This document shows positions 50,915 to 61,737 of a stretch of 64,000 nt of DNA, one piece after another. A program made the translations under genes and the position numbers. The notes below the pieces were generated by a model. That model made no database searches, was not told where the DNA came from, and was given only the letters and a program-made list of their open reading frames with translations. The DNA comes from Vitrella brassicaformis (Eukaryota; Sar; Vitrellaceae): assembly GCA_001179505.1 (NCBI GenBank), contig CDMY01000964.1, forward strand, positions 139,877-203,876, in the 5' to 3' direction. The first letter of the stretch is position 1, and each line of letters begins with the position of its first letter.

Positions 50915-51342
50915 GACCTTGAGGAGGGATTGATCCCATCCATGATCTCATTGATGAATCAACACGTGCTCATCTGCAGCAGTCCCATGAGTATGCAGTA
51001 CTTAAAGGCAAGCAAGCAAATCCATCGTCGTCTGCAAGGCCTTCTATGGACGAATTAATTCACTCACTGGCCATGCGCGCGTCACATCAACACACACAGC
51101 GTCACCGGACAGGCCCCCACACACAGGACACACAGCATGCAGCAAAAAAGCTCCGTCTGTATGCAAAAAGTGTGTGTGTCTGTTGCACACCCCATGCCGC
51201 ACACCAACATGATGCGCTAGCTATACTGCCAGACAGATAAAAAGACACGCGTGGTGTTCAGACACGTGTGTGATTGCAATGCCATCTAAATGTCCGTCTT
51301 TGGAAAAAGACCGAAGGAACGGTCATTCAGATTGATTAACGG

Positions 51343-51467
51343 CTAAGTAAAGAGCTGCGGCGTCCCCTGTGTTTGTGGCACTCGCCCGGACTGATAGACA
51401 GGTGCGGCCACTTGAGGTGCTTGAGCCGCTCCACTTGTGTGCCCTTGACCTCCCCAGAAGACGTGCC

Positions 51468-51504
<37 letters not shown>

Positions 51505-52928
51505 CTGAGCCCTCCGAAAGAGGCCAGTGTCCCTACCTACCTACCGGTATTCCTGCATGGCACTGCATGGCCAGCACAGCAAGACGACCCAACAATCGCC
51601 GCAGCCGTCGCTCGCCTCGATGTCGTAATGGCTATGAGTGGATACACACACAGACGCACACACACACACACACACACACATGGTACACCAGACAGACATA
51701 CAAACCAGAGCGATGAGCCTGCCTGCCTGGTGTGACTGACTGACCTTCGGAGTTTGCTCCGATAGTTACGGTAGAGGCCACACATGAAGAAGCCGACAAT
51801 GAGAGGCGCCAGTAGGGACAGACACCTGAGGTGTGCCTCTCTCCTGGAGAAGAAGATGGTGAAGATGGTGACGTAGAGCCACAGGGGCATGATGCAAAAG
51901 TAGAGCACACCCCACCGCACGTCCATGACGCCCGCGCCCGCCACCGCCCGCGCCTACACACATAACCCCATTGAAGGTGCAGTGCACTCATGGCATGGCC
52001 ATCATGGAGCTGTCTGTCTGTCTGTCTGTCTGTGGGATCGTCGTCTGCTCTGTACTCGATGGACAGACAGACATACCGACATACCGACATACCGACATAC
52101 CTTGAGGTAGCCTCTGCAGAAAAAACGACAGACAGACAAACCAGGGCGTGTTTGCTTAGTGTAGTGTATTTGGTGGATGCATCCATCGCTTCTTACAGAA
52201 TGGGTGCGAAGAGCCATCCGACGGTTCCCAGCATACAGGTGGGCAAATGTGAGAAGCAGCTGAACAGACCGACGTTCCACCGACTTATAGCACACCCATC
52301 CATCCATCCATCCATCCATAGATAGATAGATAGAGGCAGCGAATGTCAGTCGTCACACAACCGTCCTCTTTGGCTGCACACGGTCCGTATGAGTACCTCT
52401 GCCAGTCCGTCTCGCATTGCTCCGGCCGTCACGGTGTCGGGAGGAAGGGACAAGGCGGAATGGAATGCACGCGCCTGTGGCTGCACGGACTTCCGAAGGG
52501 GCCGTCGTGGTGTCAGCTTGACGCCCGGCAGGAAGAGCGCGAATGTAGAGCTTGTTGCCTTTGAAGACCTGGTTGTTGAGCTCGCGGACGGCACGCTGCG
52601 CCTCCTCAACACTCTCATACTCACACACACTGACACACACACAGAGAAAGAGATAGAGAAAGAAATACGAAGTTACAGAAACCAAGCAGTGTAATTGCCC
52701 GACCTCCCCGGTCTGGCTGTTAGTCTGTCTGTCTGTCTTTGCTGTGTGGCCTGCTCACGCAGATGAGATGATTTTGAGGATCTTTAGCCTCACGACTTGG
52801 CCTGCGTGGCCCATGTGTTCAGCGAGCTCCGCCTGCGTGGCCGTCCTGGGCACGTGTTGCAGCCATAATCTGCCACCCCCGCCACATGCCAAGAGGCGTG
52901 CCAGGACTGTGGAGAGGGCTGCGCCCAT
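51343..52928 (-). CDS. RRM plus PLAC8-domain membrane protein, copy 2
   Basis: Minus strand; ATG 52928 is the first Met in frame and the stop is TAG at 51343-51345. The RRM reads RLWLQHVPRTATQAELAEHMG, VVRLKILKI, then VCEYESVEEAQRAV and KGNKLYIRA. A diverged linker leads to RWNVGLFSCFSHLPTCML and, across a 13-nt microexon, LGYLK. The membrane exon differs from copy 1 (WGVLYFCIMPLWLYVTIFTIFF and LLAPLIVGFFMCGLY), and the Cys exon reads SDGCGDCWVVLLCWPCSAMQEYR, keeping the GDC that copy 1 has changed to GDRC. The long diverged linker runs to a stop (VQPKRTVV*) if unspliced, so a donor inside it is assumed. Divergent from the DCC-family gene. Confidence 0.68.
52101..52113 (-). other. 13-nt microexon in RRM-PLAC8 copy 2
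   Basis: On the minus strand an intron starting GTAAGAAG (after CCCATTCT) ends TTTTTTCTGCAG, followed by AGGCTACCTCAAG and then donor GTATGTCGG. Joining restores L-G-Y-L-K exactly as in copy 1, where the same codons lie in one uninterrupted exon. Confidence 0.8.
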
Positions 52929-53387
52929 GAGGGGAGATGTGAGTGGATGTAGAGAGAGGACCGCTGTCGTTGCCCGTGAAGGCAACAGATGAGCCGGAGG
53001 GACGGTAGAGTTCAGACGATCGCCATGTATGTGCTGTGCGTGCGGGTCGTGGGCGGGGATCTGTGGATGGCCGGGTAGGTGATGCGATGCAGCAGAGGTA
53101 GGTGGACAAGGCGACGGCTTGATTCCCCGATAACGCGGCCGCCGCGGTCTCTCTCGAGAAATTAATTACAAGTCCTTCTCTCCGAGCATAGCTTCTCCAT
53201 CGCTGTTTGTTTGGCTGAGCCATGAGCTGCATAGCGCTCCAAAGCGGCACATGCCGGTGGAGGCATCCGTAACAAATCATCATCATTTTTTCGGTAGAAA
53301 AGCCGAGATCTCAGTGCTGCCTGCAGAGCTGTACACCATGTTGCCTGAACGTACGGCTGTGCATCAAAGGAACAAGGGATCGCGCAT

Positions 53388-53399
53388 CTAAGCTCGCAA
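53388..53399 (+). promoter_or_regulatory. TAAGCTCGCA promoter-element candidate
   Basis: CTAAGCTCGCAA, 112 bp before the ATG of the DCC-family gene and on the divergent side of RRM-PLAC8 copy 2. The remaining 52929-53510 contains no supported exon. Confidence 0.4.
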
Positions 53400-53510
53400 G
53401 AGGAAACGAAGGGGAGGGAAAGAGGAGGGGGAGAGCGGAAGCTACTGCTGAAGTGAAAAGCAATTTATCCTCTGCTGATCGATTCATCGTTGTTGAAGGC
53501 AGATCAGAGG

Positions 53511-54056
53511 ATGCCTCAGGCTGGAAAAGGTGGCATCATCCTTTATGATGGCGTGTGCAACCTCTGCAACGCAGGCAACACAGCCACACACATCGAAAGC
53601 CAGCAGCACGCGGGCAGGCAGCCCTCTCATGTTTTTGTGTGTGATTGGCTTTCAGGCATCTGGTACGTGATTCGGCGTGACCCTCAGAAGCTGCTGCACT
53701 TCTGCAGCGTGCAGACAAGGAAGGGCGAGGAGCTCGCGGCGTCCGTCAAGCTGCGACAGGCCGACCTGCTGCGGCGCTTTGCCTTCATCGACCACGACAC
53801 TGGCAAGGTCTACCGCGCCTCAACGGCCGCCCTGCATGTGGCCAAATACCTGCCCTACCCGGAGAAGCTGGCATACAATCTGCTGGTTATCCCTGAGGGC
53901 ATCCGCGACTTCGTGTACGACGCCGTCGCTGCCTCGAGGTACCCGGTGTTTGGTCGGACGGACGTCTGTCAGCGGCCGACGCCCGATGTGCTGGACCGTT
54001 TTGAGGACCGGGATGAGCTCGAGAAGGAGGGCAAGGCCTCACGCGTGTGGAAGTGA
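53511..54056 (+). CDS. DCC-family (DUF393) thiol-disulfide oxidoreductase
   Basis: Starts at ATG 53511; the frame upstream has only TTG codons. The signature DGVCNLC (D-x-x-C-x-x-C) lies at residues 13-19, preceded by GGIILY, and is followed by IWYVIRRDP, FCSVQTRKGEEL, FIDHDTGKVYRASTAALHV, and LAYNLLVIPEGIRDFVYD, all in family positions. The family has a thioredoxin-like fold with a CxxC pair and is thought to act in disulfide exchange; partners are unknown. The segment 53575-53655 (81 nt) has no stop, inserts 27 non-conserved residues right after the CxxC, and ends in TTTCAG, so it is probably an intron with a GC donor. With it removed the protein is 154 residues, a normal length. Confidence 0.85.
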   Translation: MPQAGKGGIILYDGVCNLCNAGNTATHIESQQHAGRQPSHVFVCDWLSGIWYVIRRDPQKLLHFCSVQTRKGEELAASVKLRQADLLRRFAFIDHDTGKVYRASTAALHVAKYLPYPEKLAYNLLVIPEGIRDFVYDAVAASRYPVFGRTDVCQRPTPDVLDRFEDRDELEKEGKASRVWK

Positions 54057-54594
54057 GTGGGCATATGGATGGGAGCATGGAGAGGCCGAGAGAGGGAGAC
54101 AGACAGCCAGCCACCGGTTTGTTTCCTTGGTAGGGGTAGGTAGGTAGAGTAGAGCCCCTATGGGACGGACGGACGCATTGATTGGTGCCCTAGCTGACTG
54201 ACAGCGTGTGTGAATAGACAAGCTTATGGGACGGGACAGCTGCCTGCAGTGGCTAGAGGGACGTAGGCGAAGGAAGAGTTTTTCTGTGGATGAATGTAAA
54301 GTGAGATGGGCCGTGGGGAAGACTGACTGATCTGATTGATGGCACTGTGCGTCTGTGTGTGACGGCTGTCCCATTGGTGTGTTATTCATTGAGGCCTGGC
54401 GAGACGTATTACGTACGATAAATCCTGTCTGTTTTGACAAATAATCTTGGTTGGACGAATGAAAGCCAAGCCTGTCCACCGAACAAACAAACGAGAGCCC
54501 GCCTCTCTATCGCCACACGTACGTGAGGTCCCGATAAACCAGCACACAGACCCACCCACCATCCGTCCATCGACACGCGCCCTCCATCATTCGC
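54057..54594. other. Convergent intergenic spacer
   Basis: Between the DCC-family stop and the ITFG1 stop. Contains GGTAGGTA and GGAC short repeats near 54130-54175 but no splice-supported exon. Confidence 0.5.
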
Positions 54595-57500
54595 TCATGC
54601 GGTGATGAAGTGGACGCGGAACTTCTCTTGCTGCTCCTTCAGATCCTCAGCCTGACCACACCACACCGCACACATGCGACAGACACAAACCAATGACTGA
54701 CACACAACGGCGCAGCCAGCCAGCCAGGGCAGCCAAGCCACTTCATCGCACGCACTTTTTCCCTTCTGTCGAGGAAGAATATGATGGCACCGACGATCAA
54801 CAGACACGTCACCGTCGCCTGATCCATCATGCAGAACAGACACAACACACAAGAGAGGTGACCTCCTGCTGCCACCCCTTTCGCATGCACCACACCCGCA
54901 GACGCACGCACGCACCAGCAGGATGAAAAGGAACTTCTTGGACGGGCTGACGGACAGCTCAATCGACCAGCTGACGGGACGTCCACACACCCACACGCAC
55001 GTATCGTATCCAGATCCGTCAAGGGGAGCATCATATTGTGGGTGGGGTGGTCAGGTCACTTACTCTGAGGACACCGCCTGAGGGTAGGGCCTGACGATGA
55101 CCTGTGTGTTGGGAATGAGCGAGGTCCACATGCGGCTGCGGGTGCGCTCATTCAGCGGCAGGCCCATGAAGAACTCCTCTATGTAGTTGTTGGTCCGACC
55201 CAAACTGGCACACATTATATAATAACAACGAAAACCACAAGGGCGCGGCGCATAGAATGGAAGCAGTCCGTAAGTGGGTGTGGAGTGCGTGCCGCTTCTC
55301 TGACCCAAAGAATACGAATGGGAGCCCCAGCGGCGTGTGTGCCGACTGGGGCAGCTGTGCGGCCTGCTTGGGCGTCTTGACGCCATTCAGATCCGTCACC
55401 GTTATCTTGAACGACGGACCTGCACACAAGACAAGCCCAAAGTCTTGTGTGCCCGCACTTGAAGTAAATGAGCGTGCGTGGTTTTTGCTGATGACCGTGG
55501 TAGCTGACGCCGTATGGTTTCGGCTTGGCGATGGACGGGCCGGGAGGGGGGCAATTGACCGCACAAACGGGATTCAGACCTGCGAACCAACACATAAGAC
55601 ACATAACAGGGAGGACTGTTGACGGATGATGAAGAGCGGCGGGCGGTTGACCGGGTGGCTGGCCGACAGACAGACATACCGGTCGATTTGAGGAAGAAGA
55701 CATCGGCGTCTGCTTTCTGCTCGAAGACCTGCAGGACGCTCTGCACCATTTTGCCGTTCTTGACCTTCTTGCCAAAACCAATCACATCCAATATGCCCTG
55801 CACACACACACAGAGGGATGACAGCACACACACACGTCATCGCACAGCAGACGTCCGGAGCGTGTGTCGCGTGTCCCGTCTGTGTGTGTCTGTGTGTCTC
55901 TTTGTATGTGTGTGAGATCCTTACATCTTCGCCCACGTCGAAGAAAGCCGCCCCGTCGGCAGTGACCTCGTCCCCACCAAGTGACAGCTCGTAGGCCTTC
56001 TTGAACTTGCGAAGCGGAGACGCCCCCTGTGCAGCGCAGTGCAGGCACACACGTAGACCCACAGCAACATGCACACCATCCACACCATCCACCACGTACC
56101 CCACCCATCCCATCCCCCCTTCTCGTCTCGTCTCACGTCGTCTGATGTGGGGTAGTTTTTGAAGAAACGGATCTTGGCGGGCTGGTCTGCGGCCTGGACC
56201 GTGCCGATGAGGTCGGGGTAGCCGTCCAGGTCGAAGTCGCCCACACGCAGAGTGACGGGGGTGCGGAAGTCGCCCGTGAAGGTGAGCTTGGGGTCGTCGG
56301 TGTCCGATACCAACGCAGACACGGTGAAGTCGCGACTGTCCGCTGACATGGAGGGACACACATCATATGCACCCGCAGAGAGGGAGGAGGGAGGACCACA
56401 GCTGACACGGTTGTGGTGGTGTGTGTGTGTGTGTGTGTGGTCCGGTTGTTTCTTCTTTCGTACCAGCGAATGAGGAGACGGCGAAGCCCAGGTCCTTCTG
56501 GCAAAGGGCTCCCTGTGGCCGGCAGTCACGGGCTGCGCACATGGACAGACAGACAGACACGCCGAGCAGAGGATAGGCATGTGTGTGTGTGTGCCTGCCT
56601 GCCTGCCTGCCTGCCTGCCCGTCTTCCTACACTTCTTGATCCACATGCTCGGACACATCTGCTGCTGCCGGTTGGCTGCACACCACACATGCAGTGCGGC
56701 CACACGCAGACCACAATCTAATCTGCAGCATGCCCCCCAGAACCCGAGGCCCCGCCCCGTGTGTGTGTGTGTGTGTGTGCCGCCCCACCCCACCGGTCAT
56801 GTAGATGACGTTGTTGGAGGGCACACAGCAGTCGTCGCATGAGAACTTGTCGCGAGTGCACGAGGGGAAGGCGATGTCGATAGTGCCGTCGGCATTGAAG
56901 TCGGCAAACATCAGCTGACCCGCACCTTAGTGACACACACACACACACACCCCGATACATACGAAGAAAAGGTAGGCCTTCTGTGCGTGTCTGCTCACCC
57001 TCGGGCAGCAGCGTTGGCTCCTTTTGTCTGTGCCGACGGTATATTGCATCCTCTGGATGGACAAATAAATGGATCGATCAGACAGCAGAGCACAGCAACC
57101 ACATTCACATCGATCTGGCTGATGTCACGTCACTGGTGTGTGTGTGTGTGTGTGAAGAGATGAGATGAGATGCGTACGGTTTTTCTTGTCGGTCTTCTCA
57201 TGCAGCCATATTTCCAGCTCCCGCTGGCCGCCATGATTGGGCGACTGGACATCCTGCACACTCACAGGCAGTCAGGGAGAGGGACAGAGAGAGATGTAGA
57301 CCAGACATGCAGGCAGTCGAGGAGCGCAGAGGGGCTCAGCTCACGAAGACAATGTCGGCCTCGCAGTCGCCATCGATGTCGACAAAGGCGCTGCTGTGTG
57401 GGCTGGCGATGACCCCCACCCCCCCTCCCTTGTCCATGCGATCGTCGTGGATGTACTCGTAGTAGAGGTCCTCCCACAGACGGTACTCAAACAGGTCCCC

Positions 57501-58346
57501 CTTGTGGGGCTCGTCGTCCTCACACACATTCCTCTTGCTGCGGTTGATCCACACAAACCGCTGCGGCGATTCGCCCCTCTCCTTCTTGACGGTCTGGCCG
57601 AGGAGGTCAGGTTTGCCGTCGCTGTTGATGTCGACGATGAAGGGCTGCACGGAGGACTCGTTAGCCGACTGCCACACGAGCTTGGGGTCGGCCTCGGCAT
57701 CCCTCGTCTGACACCATGCCTTGACGCGATAACTGATGGATGAATGGATGGATGGATGACGCGCACACGGACATACAGGGGTGGATGGATGGATCTATGG
57801 CGCACGGTGGGTGCGTGCAAGTGTGTGTGTCTGCTCACGCAGTGGAGTCATCGTTGAATTCGACCTGTCCGAAGATGCCAAACAGGTCCAGCCGGCCATC
57901 CATGTTCCAGTCAGTGGCTATCACCTGCACACAATCAGTACACACATGCACACATTCATGCCACCCATCCCCTCTCCCTCCCTCCCTCCCTCTCCTTGAC
58001 ACACCGTCTGCAGGTCCTTGTCCGTGTCGACGCCCGGCCCCGCCCTGAACTTCTGCCGTCCGTCGTCCCACATGCTCACAGTCAGCCGCGGCTCCAGCGG
58101 CTTGCTCGTCTTGTCAAACACTATCAGGTCCAGGAACTTGTCGCTGTCCCAGTCCCCAAACGCCTTGAGCTCACCCAGCTTGTTGCTGCCCACATCACGC
58201 CGGTCCCACGACACCAACTCACACTGACCGTGCCGCAGGCAGTGGATGAGAAGCAGCAAGCAAGAGGCGATGAACAGGCGGGAACGGCGGGAGCGGCGGG
58301 GTGGGGATTGGTGGCGGATTTGTGACAAGGGACGGGAGGCGGTCAT
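54595..58346 (-). CDS. ITFG1: ITFG1 / T-cell immunomodulatory protein (LINKIN) homologue
   Basis: Seventeen exons on the minus strand. Met 58346 gives a basic leader plus hydrophobic signal (LFIASCLLLLIHCL); the frame stays open to Mets at 58457 and 58592, but a promoter-element candidate lies there. The ectodomain has seven FG-GAP/calcium-loop motifs: FGDWDSDKFLDLIVFD, TDWNMDGRLDLFGIF, VDINSDGKPDLLGQ, FVDIDGDCEADIVF, FADFNADGTIDIAFP, VGDFDLDGYPDLIGTV and FFDVGEDGILDVIGFG, as expected of a seven-bladed beta propeller. Then QLPQSAHTPLGLPFVFFGLG, SLIPNTQVIVRPYP, one membrane helix (ATVTCLLIVGAIIFFL) and the short tail ending FRVHFITA, close to the family ending in HF. ITFG1 homologues are conserved type I membrane proteins involved in cell adhesion in animals; the role in protists is unknown. 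Confidence 0.92.
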
Positions 58347-58541
58347 CAGTCTGTCGTCTGCCGCGGCTGACGTGGCTGCATCTGATGGCTGACGCGCTGG
58401 AACAAATCTCTCTCTCCTTCTGCGCAAAGAATTGCGCAAACACTCGTTGATTTCCATGGTTTCTCTCATCCGACGCTGCTGACAGGCCAACCGCACCCTA
58501 TCAAACACGGAAATCACCAAATTGCGTTGCTTCCGCTGTCC

Positions 58542-58553
58542 CTGCGAGCTTAC
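58542..58553 (-). promoter_or_regulatory. TAAGCTCGCAG promoter-element candidate
   Basis: GTAAGCTCGCAG on the minus strand, 196 bp upstream of the preferred ITFG1 Met and 242 bp upstream of the divergent gene at 58795. Its presence argues that the open frame extending to 58592 is not coding. Confidence 0.4.
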
Positions 58554-58794
58554 AAATAGGGTGTAGGGTAAGGGTTCTAAACCCTGCGCCATCTCTCTGT
58601 CCAGTCCAGTCGTCTGACGGCTCCGACGAGAGGCAGCGCGAGGGAAGAGGTCGAAGACTCATTGCGTCATCCGACTCATGCCGTTCGGGTCGGTAGGTTC
58701 AAACAAAATTCAATCGCAGTCATGCACACAGCGGTTGATGCGTGTTTGGCGTCCTCCTCTTCAGGTAGTGGGGGCCTGAGTGAGTCACTCCGTC

Positions 58795-60150
58795 ATGGTC
58801 ATGTCAGTCATCAGCAGCCGAAGCAGCGACGTGGACTCCCCCTCCATCAACGGTGAGGCAGTCCGCTGCATTTTTCGTGACTCGCGAGTCCTGCTGCTCG
58901 AGGCCAAGGACATCGGCAGCCTCAGAATGGCGGCCCGCTACCACAGCCTCGTCGACTTCCCTCCCGCCGCCCTCCGCACATGCCTCACCCAGTCGCTGCA
59001 CCGCAAACGGCTCGCCGACGGGTCCCGGCTCAACACCGTGCTGGCTTTTGGGCCATCGATGTCAGGGTCGCGTGTGCTGCTGGCGGCCATGTGGCTGGTG
59101 GAGGACCAGAGTTGGGACGAAGTGGCCGACATACTGCGGCTAGCCAGCCAGTGTGGCCGCTGTACGCTGCCCGTCATGCTCACGGCAGACGATGTCAACA
59201 CACATACAAACAAGACGGTAGGCGGACTGATGGTTCTCAATCGCTGTGTGGTGTGGTGACACGTTGTGTGCGCAGGTGTTTTTGGCCGCTCCGCGTGTGT
59301 TGGCTTAGCTGAAGATGGTCGGCGGTCACATCAGCTTCGGCAATGGCGCGACCTTCGAAATGTTCCAGCACCGCAACACACTGCGGGCCATCAAGGACGA
59401 GGTCGGCTATGAAGTGACCATCGACCCGCGACTCCATGCCGGCCATCCTTACCAGCAGCACCGACAGCCGCATGACCCCCCAGCCAGCAGCAGCATCACA
59501 TATTTTCCGCTCGACGGCTTGCGGCCGCTGACCCCCGCTCTTAACTTTTCGTCCGTTTCGTCTTTTGCCAAGAACGCCATCATCTGCCACTTCAAGGACA
59601 CTCACCAGATTCACACCTGCACCACCGAGTCCTCCATCGACAAGTGAGGCGGGACGTGACTCTGTGTGGGCATTGCCACGACACACGAGTGTATCTATGT
59701 TATGTGTGTGTCCTTTACTATTCAGGCATGCCGACAACGGCCGGCTGAGCACCATTATGACACAGTCCCCCCACATGCCAGTGGGGGGATGCACCACAAC
59801 GGTGTCAAGCTGCGCATCTGGCGTCAGATCTTACTATCGTCTTGTCGTGTTGACCAACGCCAGCCATCCGTTCGTCGCATGGATCAGCTTCATTCTTTAC
59901 TGGAACGGTCAGCCCAGCATGGACGGGGACAGGGGGGCCGACAAACCCATACACACAAACACGCAGCACTCACTCTCGCCGGCTGTCTGTGCTGTCCTGT
60001 GATTCCTTCGCAGTGGGTGTAGTTATCGAGACAAGCGAGCCGGCTGTGTGTGGCGTAGGTCGCGCCTTCAAGGACCGCTTCCCGCGGACCACTCGGCTTG
60101 CGCGAGTGGTGCTGGGGGCTGTCATCTCAGCTATGGTCTTCGACCGATAG
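58795..60150 (+). CDS. Unknown conserved-looking protein
   Basis: Four exons with matching phases: about 58795-59217, 59308-59645, 59726-59907 and 60013-60150. The first exon encodes a compact domain (GEAVRCIFRDSRVLLLEAKD, SLVDFPPAALRTCLTQSL, MSGSRVLLAAMWLVEDQSWDE and ILRLASQCGRCTLPV). The second has GGHISFGNGATFEMFQHRN and a hydrophilic, Pro/His-rich middle. The third has LVVLTNASHPFVAWISFILYWNG. The end is RVVLGAVISAMVFDR*. There is no signal peptide and no clear membrane helix. I do not recognise the family. Confidence 0.65.
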
Positions 60151-61125
60151 AAGAGGACTGAGGTGACGGCTGACACAAGCAGGAGATGAGGTGAGGTCAA
60201 TGTGCGCGTTCAGTGGGCTGCGATGCAACGTTGTGGCTGTTGTTGGGCGAGGGGGGAAACGGCGAGTTGGCTGCCATCTGTATGTGCGTTTGTTTGCCGT
60301 ACCAGCTCGTGGATGTGTGTTGTGTAGACCACATTGCTCGGTAAATACATGTCTGCGAGGCTTTCTCTAAGCAAGGGGCAGAACGATCTGCTGCAGGGAT
60401 GCAGACCACATTCACCCATCGCCATATGTGTGTGTTATCGATTTGTGTGAATGTATGTGGAGACGGTACCGGTGTGTGTGGTTGAACTCGCTGTATGTCT
60501 TTTGATACACACATGGCGTGACGCATCAGATTAGGTCGTGAGATGAGCGGTGGGAGGTGTGACTGACGTGGTGAGGTGCGATGAGTGGGGTGGTGTGTGC
60601 CGCCGTTCCGGCCGTTTGCTATTTATTCCACAAAGCAGCACAGAGGAGCTGACCGACAGACAACGAACGACCGTCCCTAACCGTTTCATGCTCTTCTTTT
60701 GTCCTTGTCTCTCTCCCCATCCCTCCCCCAAGTACACACAGCGCCGCCCACACGCATATTGAGGCAGACAGACAGACTGACAGCCGGCCAATTGCACCAC
60801 ACACACACACACACACGGAAAAGCGTGAAACTGCGGTCCGGTCAACTCAGAAAGTGTCATGGGGCCATTCCTTCACTGATCCGTCCATCTCTTTCCATCT
60901 CTTCTCAAATCAAGTGGTCAATTTTGGCGGCTCCTCCGTTCAAAAGAAACTCTTACACGCACTCACCCCTCCACCCATGGCCCTGCCTCTCAATTATCGG
61001 CCGTCTCAATCCCTCAATTGAAGTGGTTGGCATACCCGAGATCTGACGATTGCCACACACACCACACACACATGAAAGCACAGCGTCTCAACACGTGTGT
61101 GGCTGTTCTGCTGCCTACCGGCCAC
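60151..61125. other. Convergent intergenic region
   Basis: Nearly 1 kb with TG/CA-rich sequence, GGTGAGGTG-type short repeats (about 60540-60600) and a CA run (60796-60816). ORFs on both strands look random. No gene supported. Confidence 0.5.
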
Positions 61126-61699
61126 TCACTTCCCCCAGTAGCAGCCCCAGAGCCCCACCCCGCAGCTCTTCTTGTTGCCCCCTGCACGCCACACCAGACC
61201 ACGCCACCGAGCGACAAGAGAGATATGCCGTCCGTCCATACACGAGTGGCTGGCTACTGTACCACGTCAGTCATCACATGGATGTGTTTGTTGCATGCAT
61301 GCAGTGCACCCTCCTCCCTCTCCCATGGTACATACATACAGTACCAGAGCGGCGTACGGGCGAGGGCATGGGCGAAGGGTAGTACCACTGCGTCGTCACC
61401 CGCGGCGCTGGAGGGGGCGTGATGCGGCTCACCCGGGGAGACACGCCGTGCGCGTGGTATGCGGCGGCGGGTGGGTACTGGTGGACGTTGGCGTTCAAAT
61501 ACGGACGATACACGGCCGTGGCTGTGGCTGTCGTGGGCTGCTGGGGCGGCGGTGGCAGCACCGTCGGCGTGTGTGTGGGTGGCATGGCGGCCGGCGACTG
61601 CGGGATGAATGGGCGGAGGAAGGGCGAGTTGACTGACAAGGGAAAAGACATCACACACGTCACCATTGAATGCATCAATCCCTCCAGTCAGTCCACTTG

Positions 61700-61737
<38 letters not shown>

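Larger units (their letters stand above)
49338..52928 (-). repeat. Tandem gene duplication
   Basis: Two direct copies, 49338-50773 and 51343-52928, with the same exon order. Identity is very uneven: the RRM exon (VREL..QVFKGNKLYIR) and the PLAC8 Cys exon are nearly identical at the DNA level, whereas the membrane-helix exon and the C-terminal tail have diverged strongly. Confidence 0.8.

Noticed and set aside
61274-61678. Minus-strand ORF end at 61274 as the stop of the kinase-like gene
   Set aside because: Not excluded, but a donor after PSPVRRS-G and an acceptor near 61184 join in phase to CGVGLWGCYWGK, so the spliced end at 61126 is preferred.
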